DNA of 64,000 nt, from the NCBI RefSeq assembly GCF_049200465.1, contig NZ_CP120836.1, positions 4,526,001 to 4,590,000 on the forward strand, written 5' to 3'. Below the pieces are notes generated by a model, which was not told the origin of the DNA, searched no databases, and saw only the letters and a program-made list of their open reading frames with translations. The position numbers were made by a program, and so were the translations under genes. This stretch comes from Leptothermofonsia sp049200465 (lineage in GTDB: Bacteria; Cyanobacteriota; Cyanobacteriia; Leptolyngbyales; Leptolyngbyaceae). Shown one piece after another: positions 7,491 to 15,428 of the stretch; position 1 is the stretch's first letter; every line of letters begins with the position of its first letter.

Positions 7491-7608
7491 AAGTAGGTAG
7501 TCATCATTAATTTGTCAAGGGGGGAGTGGGGGCTGCGCCCCCAGACAAGGGGATTCACCCCCTCCACCCCCGAAATTATCTTTAATTTAATCGCGCCTAG
7601 CTACTTAA
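7491..7608. repeat. Palindromic interspersed repeat, family B (copy 1)
   Basis: The ends are AAGTAGGTAGTCATCATTAA and TTAATCGCGCCTAGCTACTT, which are partly complementary. The centre carries the GC-rich hairpin GGGGGCTGCGCCCCC. Other copies lie at 10470, 31421 (inverted) and 61751. It precedes the 7633 gene by 25 bases. Confidence 0.78.
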
Positions 7609-7632
7609 TTTTGAGAATTGCCTTAGTTCGTA

Positions 7633-8664
7633 ATGAAACGATCGCTCTCCCTCCTCATCAGCCTGCTCATCCTGGCGGCGATTTACTGGAAGATTGACTT
7701 TCAAAGTCTGATTCAAGTTTTTCAAAACTGCGATCGCCCCTGGATGGTGATCAGCCTGGGAATGGTTGTACCAATCACTATGATGACTGCGTGGCGGTTG
7801 CAGCAGTTGATGCCGGAAAGGGGGATGGGTGACGGGCAACGAGGGATAGGCGACAGGCGACAGGCAGCGGGCAAAAACTCAAAACTTAAAACTCAAAACT
7901 CAGAACTCAAAACCCTCTCCTTTCCCGAAGCAAATCGGCTCATCCTGGTTGCCAGTACACTCAACATGGTGTTGCCATCAAAAATGGGGGATATTGCCAA
8001 GGCGTACTTTATGCGAGAGCGGGGGCATTTGAGTGGATCACTGGCGTTGTCATTGGTGGTTTTTGAGAAAGCGTGTGACATGCTGTCACTGTTGCTGTGG
8101 TGTGCCTTTGGTCTGTTACTCTATCCGCAAAAAGACTGGTTTTTCTGGATCATGCTGGTGGGGGTAGGGGTAGGGTTTGTGGGAGGTGGATTGGTATTGG
8201 GATCACGCCAGTTTGCACAACACTTTTTCTTGCTGGGCCAGAAAGTTGCTCCGAAACCTATCAAAGCAGCGCTTTTGAAGTTGCAAACAGCCTGGCAGGA
8301 GATGCATGAATACTTTTGGAGCGATTGCCCCCAACTCTTGAAAATTACGCTCACGTCTGTCTTTCTCTGGTTTTTGCACCTGCTGCAAATCTGGTTCTTT
8401 ATCCTGGCTCTGAATGCCTGGACACCTTTTATTACCAACCTGGCACTGTCGCCCCTGGCAATCCTGGCCGGGCTGTTGCCGCTTACTTTTGCTGGGGTTG
8501 GCACCCGTGATGCGGCACTAATTTTTCTCTATGCCCCCTATTTCAATGCGGCAACAGCGGCAGCTTTAGGCGTATTATGTACGTCGCGCTACCTAATTCC
8601 CGCGATCGCAGGGTTGCCCTTCCTCAATCAGTTCATGGCAACGGTGCGTACCTTGCAGAAGTAA
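7633..8664 (+). CDS. Lysylphosphatidylglycerol synthase TM-domain / UPF0104 flippase-like membrane protein
   Basis: 343 residues with about eight membrane helices, in the PF03706 (LPG_synthase_TM, AglD/GtrA-neighbour) family. Diagnostic parts are LILVASTLNMVLPSKMGDIA, FEKACDMLSLL and LLPLTFAGVGTRDAALIFLY. Members are inner-membrane proteins linked to lipid or polyprenol-sugar transfer; the substrate here is unknown. Residues about 63-95 (ERGMGDGQRGIGDRRQAAGK onward) interrupt the family sequence between helix 2 and the conserved LSFPEAN and are the in-frame translation of GGGATGGGTGACGGGCAAC and CTCAAAACTCAAAAC type DNA that is otherwise intergenic in this window. The next gene starts 21 bases downstream and is also a multi-helix membrane protein, so the two may act together in cell-surface glycan or lipid metabolism. 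Confidence 0.8.
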   Translation: MKRSLSLLISLLILAAIYWKIDFQSLIQVFQNCDRPWMVISLGMVVPITMMTAWRLQQLMPERGMGDGQRGIGDRRQAAGKNSKLKTQNSELKTLSFPEANRLILVASTLNMVLPSKMGDIAKAYFMRERGHLSGSLALSLVVFEKACDMLSLLLWCAFGLLLYPQKDWFFWIMLVGVGVGFVGGGLVLGSRQFAQHFFLLGQKVAPKPIKAALLKLQTAWQEMHEYFWSDCPQLLKITLTSVFLWFLHLLQIWFFILALNAWTPFITNLALSPLAILAGLLPLTFAGVGTRDAALIFLYAPYFNAATAAALGVLCTSRYLIPAIAGLPFLNQFMATVRTLQK

Positions 8665-8685
8665 TTGTTTCCAGTTTTGAAATCC

Positions 8686-10473
8686 ATGTTCACCCGCCTG
8701 CAACGGCTATTGACTCCCAAACCCTCCAGAGCTAGCATCCTTTTCTGGTTCATGCTGAGCCTGCTGGGTGCCGGAGCCATTGCCTTGCTTTCCTTTCAGC
8801 AAGCCTTCAGCAGTGAATACATAGTTCAGGATGATGCTCGTCAGCATGTGTTCTGGCTGCAACGGTTGATAGACCCGGAGCATTTCCCTAACGACCTGAT
8901 AGCAGACTACTTCCAATCCGTTGCCCCCCTGGGCTACACCACTGTTTACCGCTTAGGCGCAGCGCTTGGCATGGAGCCATTACTGTTTAGCAAATTGCTA
9001 CCTGCTCTGCTGGGTTTAATAACGGCAGCTTACTGCTTTGGCGTTTGTTTCCAAATTTTGCCCGTGCCGGTAGCGGGTTTTCTGGCATCGCTGCTGCTGA
9101 GTCAAAACCTGATGATGTCCGATGACCTCTACTCGGCAACTCCCAGGGCTTTTTTGTACCCGCTGTTTCTGGCGTTTTTGTACTACCTGTTGCGCAGGTC
9201 GTTGTTGCCCTGTCTGTTCGCGATCGCCCTGCAAGGGTTGTTTTACCCCCAGGTGATGTTGATTGCCTGCGGAGTGCTGGTGTTTTCTCTGGTTAAGTGG
9301 GAAGGTAAATGGCCACGGTTGTCGCCAGTCTGGCAGGATTATCGGTTTTGTGGGTGGGGGCTGGGGGTGGCGGCGATCGTGATTCTTCCCTTCGTTTTGC
9401 AGGGCGGATCTGAATTTGGCCCCGTAATTGGAGCAACACAGGCAAAGCAGATGCCAGAATTTTGGGACCCCGGTCGCAACAGCTTCTTCAGCCATAGCCC
9501 CTGGACGTTCTGGTTCTTTTCTGAACGCAGCGGCATGCTTGCCCGTCCAGAGCGCATTTTCCTGCCTGCCCCTATGGTGCTGGGCTTGTTCCTGCCGTGG
9601 ATATTGAGGTCACCGCGATTTCCCCTGACTCGACCGATCACACAAGGTGTTTGGGCATTGCAATGGACTGTGCTGTCTTCCCTGTCCCTGTTTTTCGCTG
9701 CCCATCTGTTGTTGTTTAAGCTCCATCTCCCTAACCGCTATACCCAGCACAGTCTGCGGATTGTTCTGGCGATCGCGGCTGCCCTCTCACTCACCATTCT
9801 GCTGGATGCCTGGTTGGGGTGGGTCAACAAGCGTCCTACAGCCAGTAAGAAGCAGGTTACCTGGGGATTTGTGGGGCTTCTGACCCTGGCGCTGGTGATG
9901 TACCCGGCGATCGCCTGTTTAAAGACCTCCTACCCTGTTGTGAGAGTGTTAGGCAATCCCTTCCCTGGCTATATCTCTGGCATCGCCCCTGAAACTTACC
10001 GTTTTCTGGCTCAGCAACCCAAAGATACCTTAATTGCCTCAACCCTGCTGGAAGCCAACAATCTTCCTACCTTTGCCCGGCGCTCCGTCCTGATTGGGCG
10101 AGAATTTGCCATCCCCTATCATCTGGGCTACTACCGCCAGCTGCGCGCCCGGGTGATTGACCAGATTCAGGCACAGTACAGTACCGACCCCAGGCAAGTC
10201 CAGCAATTTACTAAAAAGTATGGAATTGACTTCTGGCTGGTAGATGCAGATACCTTCACCCCCCGCTATCTGCAAAAGTCCTGGCTGCAACAATACCAGC
10301 CCGCTGCCAGCCAGGCAGCCAACGCCCTGCAACAGCAAAAAATCCCTATCCTTCAGCAAGCCCGCGATCGCTGCACCGTACTCCAGGAAAATCATCTGAT
10401 TCTTTTACAGGCAACCTGTGTGGTTAGCAAAGGCTCAGTCTCCCCTTCACTCCCTCACTCCTTCACCCAGTAG
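8686..10473 (+). CDS. Multi-pass membrane protein, GT-C glycosyltransferase-like, unknown substrate
   Basis: The ATG at 8686 gives about 595 residues (a TTG at 8665 would add seven). Eleven or so hydrophobic helices alternate with short loops. After helix 1, a loop with the acidic motif YIVQDDARQHVFW resembles the Asp-containing first loop of GT-C sugar transferases. A soluble C-terminal region (about 440-590) follows (TYRFLAQQPKDTLIAS, KYGIDFWLVD). I do not recognise a named family. The last residues (SVSPSLPHSFTQ) translate CACTCCCTCACTCCTTCACC low-complexity DNA, and the stop codon TAG (10471-10473) is the first bases of a family B repeat. So the 3' end of the gene appears to have been rewritten by repeat DNA. 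It is probably co-transcribed with the flippase-like gene upstream. Confidence 0.7.
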   Translation: MFTRLQRLLTPKPSRASILFWFMLSLLGAGAIALLSFQQAFSSEYIVQDDARQHVFWLQRLIDPEHFPNDLIADYFQSVAPLGYTTVYRLGAALGMEPLLFSKLLPALLGLITAAYCFGVCFQILPVPVAGFLASLLLSQNLMMSDDLYSATPRAFLYPLFLAFLYYLLRRSLLPCLFAIALQGLFYPQVMLIACGVLVFSLVKWEGKWPRLSPVWQDYRFCGWGLGVAAIVILPFVLQGGSEFGPVIGATQAKQMPEFWDPGRNSFFSHSPWTFWFFSERSGMLARPERIFLPAPMVLGLFLPWILRSPRFPLTRPITQGVWALQWTVLSSLSLFFAAHLLLFKLHLPNRYTQHSLRIVLAIAAALSLTILLDAWLGWVNKRPTASKKQVTWGFVGLLTLALVMYPAIACLKTSYPVVRVLGNPFPGYISGIAPETYRFLAQQPKDTLIASTLLEANNLPTFARRSVLIGREFAIPYHLGYYRQLRARVIDQIQAQYSTDPRQVQQFTKKYGIDFWLVDADTFTPRYLQKSWLQQYQPAASQAANALQQQKIPILQQARDRCTVLQENHLILLQATCVVSKGSVSPSLPHSFTQ

Positions 10474-10591
10474 TCATCCTTAATTGGTAAGGAATTGGTA
10501 AGGGGGGAATGGGGGCTGAGCCCTCAGGCAGGGGATTTCACCCCCTCCACCCCCGAAATTATCCTTAATTTAATTGCGCCTAGCTACTTAC
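10470..10591. repeat. Palindromic interspersed repeat, family B (copy 2), supplying a stop codon
   Basis: Starts GTAGTCATCCTTAATTGGTA and ends TTAATTGCGCCTAGCTACTT, matching the copy at 7491 with a short internal duplication (AATTGGTAAGGAATTGGTAA). Its TAG at 10471 terminates the upstream reading frame. Confidence 0.78.
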
Positions 10592-10664
10592 TCATCCACC
10601 CATCTACCCCCTCTATGGCACAATGGGAGGCAGTGATCAACATCCCTAATCCTTCGGAAAAGCT

Positions 10665-11834
10665 GTGAGTTTTATTGCAAATCCCTCTGCTATTGAGGAT
10701 AGTCAATCCGTGTCGTCTAAAAAATCCCATAAAGTCAGCACCCCTTCTGCCGTCGAGAATGGTCAGGCGGTTCGCCATGCAACCGTCCGTCGTCGCCCCG
10801 TATTTCCCTTTACGGCGATCGTCGGGCAGGAAGAGATGAAACTGGCGCTATTGTTGAATGTCATCGACCCCAAAATTGGCGGTGTGATGATCATGGGCGA
10901 TCGCGGCACCGGCAAAACTACCACCATCCGGGCCCTGGCAGATTTGCTCCCGGAAATTGATGTGGTGGCCGACGATCCCTTTAACAGTAGCCCTACGGAT
11001 CCAGAACTGATGGGTGAAACCGTTCGCCAGCAGGTAGAACAGGGGATTGAGCTTCCTGTTGTTAAGAAAAAAGTGACGATGGTTGACCTGCCTCTGGGCG
11101 CAACCGAAGACCGGGTGTGTGGCACCATTGACATCGAAAAAGCGCTTTCTGAGGGTGTCAAAGCCTTTGAACCAGGGCTGTTAGCCAAAGCAAACCGGGG
11201 CATCCTCTATGTCGATGAAGTCAACCTGTTGGATGATCACCTGGTTGACGTGCTCCTGGACTCTGCTGCCTCCGGATGGAACACCGTTGAGCGGGAAGGC
11301 ATTTCCATTCGTCACCCTGCCCGCTTCGTTTTGGTTGGCTCAGGCAACCCCGAAGAGGGCGAACTGCGGCCCCAATTGCTGGATCGATTTGGGATGCATG
11401 CCGAAATTCGGACTGTAAAAGACCCGGCCCTGCGGGTGCAAATTGTCGAACAGCGAACCGAGTTTGACCAGGATCCCCCTGCATTTTTAGAAAAGCACCA
11501 GGCCCAGCAAGACGAACTCCGGCATCGATTGGTGAAGGCTCAGGAACTGCTGAAGCAGGTCACGATTGACTACGATCTGCGAGTTAAAATCTCTCAAGTC
11601 TGCGCTGAACTGAACGTCGATGGGTTGCGCGGCGACATCGTCACCAACCGTGCAGCTAAAGCTCTGGCGGCGTTTGAAGGTCGTACTAAAGTCACGGTGC
11701 AGGATATCCGTCGCGTAGTCACCCTCTGTCTGCGCCACCGACTGCGCAAAGACCCTCTGGAATCAATTGATTCGGGTTACAAAGTGCAGAAGGTGTTCAG
11801 CGAAGTGTTTGGGATTCAGGAAGAGGAGCAATAG
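10665..11834 (+). CDS. chlI: Magnesium chelatase ATPase subunit I
   Basis: 389 residues starting at GTG (10665). ChlI is the AAA+ ATPase that with ChlD and ChlH inserts Mg2+ into protoporphyrin IX, the first committed step to chlorophyll. Visible motifs are Walker A GDRGTGKTT (78-86), the ChlI segment DDPFNSSPTDPELMG, the LPLGATEDRV loop, Walker B ILYVDEVNLL, and sensor GSGNPEEGELRPQLLDRFG. The first 45 residues are a variable Ser-rich leader, making it somewhat longer than many ChlI (about 357-375); an internal start is possible but no better ATG precedes PVFPFTAIVGQ. It stands alone, followed by convergent ruvC. Confidence 0.95.
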   Translation: MSFIANPSAIEDSQSVSSKKSHKVSTPSAVENGQAVRHATVRRRPVFPFTAIVGQEEMKLALLLNVIDPKIGGVMIMGDRGTGKTTTIRALADLLPEIDVVADDPFNSSPTDPELMGETVRQQVEQGIELPVVKKKVTMVDLPLGATEDRVCGTIDIEKALSEGVKAFEPGLLAKANRGILYVDEVNLLDDHLVDVLLDSAASGWNTVEREGISIRHPARFVLVGSGNPEEGELRPQLLDRFGMHAEIRTVKDPALRVQIVEQRTEFDQDPPAFLEKHQAQQDELRHRLVKAQELLKQVTIDYDLRVKISQVCAELNVDGLRGDIVTNRAAKALAAFEGRTKVTVQDIRRVVTLCLRHRLRKDPLESIDSGYKVQKVFSEVFGIQEEEQ

Positions 11835-11939
11835 CAGAAGCCAGAAATCAGAAGCCAGAAGTCAAAATGACAGACCCTTTCCAGCTCCTGGCTCCTTTAA
11901 CCAGAGCTCACCCTATGCTAATAAGAATGGTTTAACCCC

Positions 11940-12437
11940 TCAGGCAACATTGGCTCGCACCCCACACTGGGCTGCGTAGGCGATCGCGAGTCCATCAGCA
12001 CTATCATCAGGGGAAGGGAGGTTAGGTAAGTTGAAGATCAGCATCACGGCTTGCCTGATCTCAGCTTTGCTGGCTCCATACTGGGCTACAGCAGCTTTGA
12101 CCTGGGATTGATGCACAAAAATAAGGTCCATTAATCCGCAATCACCCAGGGCTAACTCAATCACTCCCAATGCTCGCAAAACTCGGCCTGCATTCGTATT
12201 TTCTCGCCCAAAGAAAGGCATCTCTAAGGCAGCAATGTCGGGCTTGAAGATCTCACATAGGTCCTGAATATCTGAGCGAATCTGGTTCAGGCGTTCATAC
12301 ATGGGGGCATCCGCAGGAGTGGTAATGACTCCATAATCCAGAGCCTGTTTGCCGCGAATAATGCCAAAACCGATCGCCGCAATGGCAGGGTCAATCCCCA
12401 GAATAATTTGGTCCTCTAAGTCGTGGAAGGCGTTCAT
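11940..12437 (-). CDS. ruvC: Holliday junction resolvase RuvC
   Basis: The ATG at 12437 (MNAFHDLEDQIILGIDPA) gives 165 residues, close to the usual RuvC length; the frame is open upstream to 12512 but those residues are not family-like. RuvC is the homodimeric endonuclease that resolves Holliday junctions after RuvAB branch migration. The acidic catalytic set is visible: Asp in LGIDPA near the N-terminus, Glu in ALEMPFFGREN, and the two Asp of DDSADGLAIAYA near the C-terminus. The family glycine after GIDP is Ala here (GIDPAIAAIGFG). It ends 106 bases from the convergent chlI. Confidence 0.92.
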   Translation of the reverse strand: MNAFHDLEDQIILGIDPAIAAIGFGIIRGKQALDYGVITTPADAPMYERLNQIRSDIQDLCEIFKPDIAALEMPFFGRENTNAGRVLRALGVIELALGDCGLMDLIFVHQSQVKAAVAQYGASKAEIRQAVMLIFNLPNLPSPDDSADGLAIAYAAQCGVRANVA

Positions 12438-12589
12438 GCAGTGTTTGAGAGGCGGATCTCTACAAACGGATTGCTTCGCTATCAGAAAACGAGACGAATA
12501 AACCGTTTGCATAGAGCAATTGTACTACCAATCTCCAAAAGAAAAAGAATAGCTCTGTTTCTTTCGTCTCAAACGTAATCAAAGGAGGG

Positions 12590-13174
12590 CTACTGACAGA
12601 GAAGCTGGCGCATGTTACGCAAATTAGAAGGCAGATCCAGTTGAATAGCTTGCTGAATAAACAAGGACGGAACTGGAATGGTAGGAGTTGCCTGAACTGA
12701 GTAAGTCAGCAAGGTACCACCCCGGCACTCTTGCAAATGCAGATCCGCATAAAAGTCCTTGAAACTGCCCGACTCCAGATAAAACTGAATCCGCTGATGA
12801 ATTGTTTCAACAACCTTAAGACGAATATCGACTTGAGCGGTAAAGAGAAAAAAGGTTTTGCTAGCAACCTGGTAGAGCCGTTTCGTGATTCTAGCGGCTC
12901 CACTATCTCCCTCGTGCAATACCTGACTGTGAGTAAGGGCAGGAAAGTAGCGAACCCATTGGGAATATTCTGTGATCTTCTCCCAGACCCTCCCTCGTTG
13001 AATGGGTAGATGCATCCGGGCAGTAACGGCTGCACCCCAATCGGTATGCGATCGCGTGGTCAACAATATTTCTCCGTTCAGCAAAGCAGGTAGACGATCC
13101 TCTTGAAGCGATGGGAGAGAGGGAGTATAAGCAAAGGTTTGTAGAGAGGCGGTCATCAGGTGAAGAACTCCCAA
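12590..13174 (-). CDS. SRPBCC (START/polyketide-cyclase-like) domain protein
   Basis: 194 residues. Residues 45-190 fit the SRPBCC helix-grip fold: an initial strand (AAVTARMHLPIQRGRVWEKI), then a YSQWVRYFPALTHSQVL segment typical of the Coq10/cyclase-dehydrase group, and a C-terminal helix (LPSNLRNMRQLL). Such proteins bind a hydrophobic ligand in a central cavity; cyanobacterial ones with this wording are usually annotated only as cyclase/dehydrase. A start at residue 7 (MTASLQ) is possible. There is no signal peptide and no operon partner; the upstream 445 bases hold no gene. Confidence 0.7.
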   Translation of the reverse strand: MGVLHLMTASLQTFAYTPSLPSLQEDRLPALLNGEILLTTRSHTDWGAAVTARMHLPIQRGRVWEKITEYSQWVRYFPALTHSQVLHEGDSGAARITKRLYQVASKTFFLFTAQVDIRLKVVETIHQRIQFYLESGSFKDFYADLHLQECRGGTLLTYSVQATPTIPVPSLFIQQAIQLDLPSNLRNMRQLLCQ

Positions 13175-13195
13175 TTATAGGGTTAAGCTGAAGCA

Positions 13196-13640
13196 AGCCA
13201 AATCAGGTTTTAGGACTAGGGGCAACCTCATCACAAGTGCACCCTGTTATACAAGACCTTACCCTCACCTAGTTAAAAAGTGTTACATGATACGATGAAG
13301 ATTTGGATAACTTTAGTAAAAGTATGAATGTATAAGAAAGGTTAATGAACCAGCCTAATCCCATAATTGACTTGTAAAAACAAAATAATAATTTTTTAGA
13401 CCCAGGATTTCTGACCTGAGTTAGAGCTTTCAGGTTCCTGCTTAGGCACCCATCCACCCTCTTACTCCATCACCCCATTACTCCTCCACCCTCCCACTCC
13501 TCCACCTCTTACATTCCTGGCTCCTGGCTCCTGACTCCTTGCCCTACAATTTCTCAAAAATCCTTTGATGACCTGCCGTGTCACAATAGGGGCGATAATT
13601 TAAAGCTCTATTACACACCAGGCTGAGGGAGATAGAACTT
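13196..13640. other. Gene-free spacer
   Basis: AT-rich DNA (13260-13410) followed by CACCC/CTCCTCC low-complexity sequence (13440-13545). No gene, RNA or recognised repeat family is visible. It must contain the promoters of the divergent SRPBCC gene and the 13641 gene. Confidence 0.55.
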
Positions 13641-13838
13641 GTGGGTGAAACTCCTAACCTCGTCATTTCAATTGTCCTGTACATCATTGGCATCATGCTG
13701 GTGCTGACGGCGGTGCTGATTCTGCTAAAGGGATTGGGGGTGCTAACGACCCTGCCAAACTATGCTATTTGGGCACTGGTGCTGCTCTCCATTGGAATGG
13801 GCATTCTGGGCGGCATTCGTAGCAGTCGCGGGAGGTAA
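13641..13838 (+). CDS. Small two-helix membrane protein, unknown function
   Basis: A GTG start (13641) gives 65 residues with two membrane helices (about 8-30, ISIVLYIIGIMLVLTAVLIL; and 40-58, YAIWALVLLSIGMGILGGI) and a basic end RSSRGR. The next gene, six bases downstream, encodes a similar short helix-rich protein, so the two look like a pair in an operon that continues into folK. Function unknown. Confidence 0.6.
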   Translation: MGETPNLVISIVLYIIGIMLVLTAVLILLKGLGVLTTLPNYAIWALVLLSIGMGILGGIRSSRGR

Positions 13839-13844
13839 TGGGCA

Positions 13845-14015
13845 ATGATCAGGACACTGAAGCCCAGTACAAAAGCTTTTTTGATCATGCTACTGATGAC
13901 GGGAATAGTTTGGGTTTTGCGTGGAATCGGAATTTTGACCTTCATTCCTGGCTGGGTTCTCTGGGTATTGATTTTGCTTAGCATCGCAACGGCTATTTTG
14001 AGCGTGGTGCGATAG
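13845..14015 (+). CDS. Small membrane protein (56 aa), partner of the preceding gene
   Basis: An ATG at 13845 with GGGAGG (13830-13835) upstream opens a 56-residue frame: MIRTLKPSTKAFLIMLLMTG, then IVWVLRGIGILTFIPGWVLW and a second helix ending ATAILSVVR. Two hydrophobic helices resemble the organisation of the upstream 65-residue protein, including GIGILTFIPGWVLWVL against GLGVLTTLPNYAIWAL. The two may be paralogues. It lies 11 bases before folK. No function is recognised. Confidence 0.6.
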   Translation: MIRTLKPSTKAFLIMLLMTGIVWVLRGIGILTFIPGWVLWVLILLSIATAILSVVR

Positions 14016-14026
14016 GAGCAGGAAGA

Positions 14027-14590
14027 ATGAATTCTGTACCGTCTGGCGTGATGCAACCATCGCCTGAAGCTACCCAATTAACCCTGGCGGCGATCGCCCT
14101 TGGCAGCAACCTGGGAGATTCTTTGACTACCCTTGAATCTGCCCTCGAACGCCTGAGCCAGACTCCCGGAATTGAATTAGAGGCGCGATCTCACTGGTAT
14201 CAGACAAAGCCTGTTGGTCCACCCCAACCGGACTATCTCAACGGCTGTGCCCTGCTGAAGGTTGCCCTGATGCCTGAGGCTCTTCTGCAAGCTCTTTTAC
14301 AAATAGAAGCTAGATTTGGACGGGTGCGGCAAGAACGTAACGGCCCCCGCACCCTTGACCTGGATTTGCTACTGTTTGATGATTTAGTCTTGGATAGTCC
14401 CAACCTCCAAATTCCCCACCCACGGATGGCGGAACGAGCCTTTGTGCTGGTACCCCTGGCAGAGATTGCCCCTGCCTGGGTAGAGCCTGTTTCGGGAAAG
14501 GCGATCGCAGAACTGATTCAAACGGTAGACTGTTCAGGAGTCAAAGAATTAGAACTATGCCATACGGTGGAGAACCGCCTCAACTGCTAA
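14027..14590 (+). CDS. folK: 2-amino-4-hydroxy-6-hydroxymethyldihydropteridine diphosphokinase
   Basis: 187 residues. FolK transfers pyrophosphate from ATP to hydroxymethyldihydropterin in folate synthesis. Family motifs are AIALGSNLGDS near the start, GRVRQERNGPRTLDLDLLLFDD (split family signature around residues 100-122) and IPHPRMAERAFVLVPLAEIAP. The C-terminal 20 residues overlap the next gene by 34 bases, so translation of the Nudix gene is probably coupled. The first 20 residues are variable. Confidence 0.92.
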   Translation: MNSVPSGVMQPSPEATQLTLAAIALGSNLGDSLTTLESALERLSQTPGIELEARSHWYQTKPVGPPQPDYLNGCALLKVALMPEALLQALLQIEARFGRVRQERNGPRTLDLDLLLFDDLVLDSPNLQIPHPRMAERAFVLVPLAEIAPAWVEPVSGKAIAELIQTVDCSGVKELELCHTVENRLNC

Positions 14591-15102
14591 GACGACGTTT
14601 CACCTATCAGGGACGAAAGTTTTCCTTCGAATCGACCCGCCTGCGGCTGCCCAACCGCACGGAAGGAGAGTGGGAATGCGTCCGCCATCCCGGTGGAGCG
14701 CTGGCTGTACCAGTCACGCCAGAGGGAAAATTGGTGCTCGTGCGGCAATACCGCTTTACGGTGCAGGGTCGCCTGTTAGAGTTTCCGGCAGGGACAGTAG
14801 AGGTCAGCGAGAACCCCGAAGAAACCATTCGACGAGAGATCGAAGAAGAGACTGGCTATCGTGCGAATCGCTGGCAAAAGCTGGGTGAATTTTTTGTTGC
14901 TCCTGGTTATTCCGATGAAATTATCTACGCCTTCCTAGCACAGGATCTTGAACTGTTGGATGACCCACCTGAGCAGGATAGTGATGAAGACCTTGAACCC
15001 GTGCTGATGACCGCAGAAGAAATAGAGAAAGCAATTCACACAGGAGAACTGGCAGATGCCAAGTCAATCTGTGCCTTTCTGCTAGCACAACCCCACTTAT
15101 AG
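14557..15102 (+). CDS. Nudix hydrolase (ADP-ribose pyrophosphatase-like)
   Basis: 181 residues. The Nudix box is complete at residues 79-101: G-x5-E-x7-REIEEETG (GTVEVSENPEE, then REIEEETGY). The preceding strand LVLVRQYRFTVQGRLLEFPA is typical of ADP-ribose pyrophosphatases of the NudF type, which cleave ADP-ribose to AMP and ribose-5-phosphate; exact substrate is uncertain. Its start lies inside folK. It is the last gene of this operon, with a family A repeat beginning at its stop codon. Confidence 0.85.
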   Translation: MPYGGEPPQLLRRRFTYQGRKFSFESTRLRLPNRTEGEWECVRHPGGALAVPVTPEGKLVLVRQYRFTVQGRLLEFPAGTVEVSENPEETIRREIEEETGYRANRWQKLGEFFVAPGYSDEIIYAFLAQDLELLDDPPEQDSDEDLEPVLMTAEEIEKAIHTGELADAKSICAFLLAQPHL

Positions 15103-15299
15103 CTGTCGCCAGGTTGCTTAGGACATTGGTTTTAAGGGGGTGTGGGGGCTGTGCCCCCAGCCAGGGGTTCTACCCCTGCACCCTGTCTTAGGCGTTGCTG
15201 CAAAGCAATATGAATCGAAACAAAGTTTCGAACATACAGCATCTATTTCATACCCAAATTCAACAACGTCCTCTGTCCTAAGCCTGATAGATATAGCTT
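15100..15299. repeat. Family A repeat (copy 3) carrying a nested MITE-like insertion
   Basis: Inverted copy of family A: TATAGCTGTCGCCAGGTTGC to GCACCCTGTCTTAG, resuming TCTGTCCTAAGCCTGATAG. Between (about 15192-15272) lies an 80-base insert with imperfect inverted ends GCGTTGCTGCAAAGCAATAT and TTCATACCCAAATTCAACAA. The copy begins at the stop codon of the Nudix gene. Confidence 0.65.
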
Positions 15300-15348
15300 T
15301 AAGGGGTAAATAGGTGGGGTGGATGAGTCAATGGGTAATGTTTGAAAA

Positions 15349-15387
15349 CACGATCCTCAATCTCGCTTGAGGAGACTGAGGATCGTG
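15349..15387 (-). terminator. Intrinsic terminator for aqpZ
   Basis: An 11-base-pair perfect stem (CACGATCCTCA / TGAGGATCGTG) with a 17-base loop. Read on the minus strand it is followed by TTTTC. It lies about 40 bases downstream of the aquaporin stop codon. Confidence 0.75.
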
Positions 15388-15428
15388 ATCAGGAATAGTG
15401 TTTCTCAACCAATAAAGCTGCTGAAAGA

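Noticed and set aside
13269..13457. Minus-strand 62-codon ORF in the spacer
   Set aside because: AT-rich spacer DNA, no ribosome site, no family resemblance.
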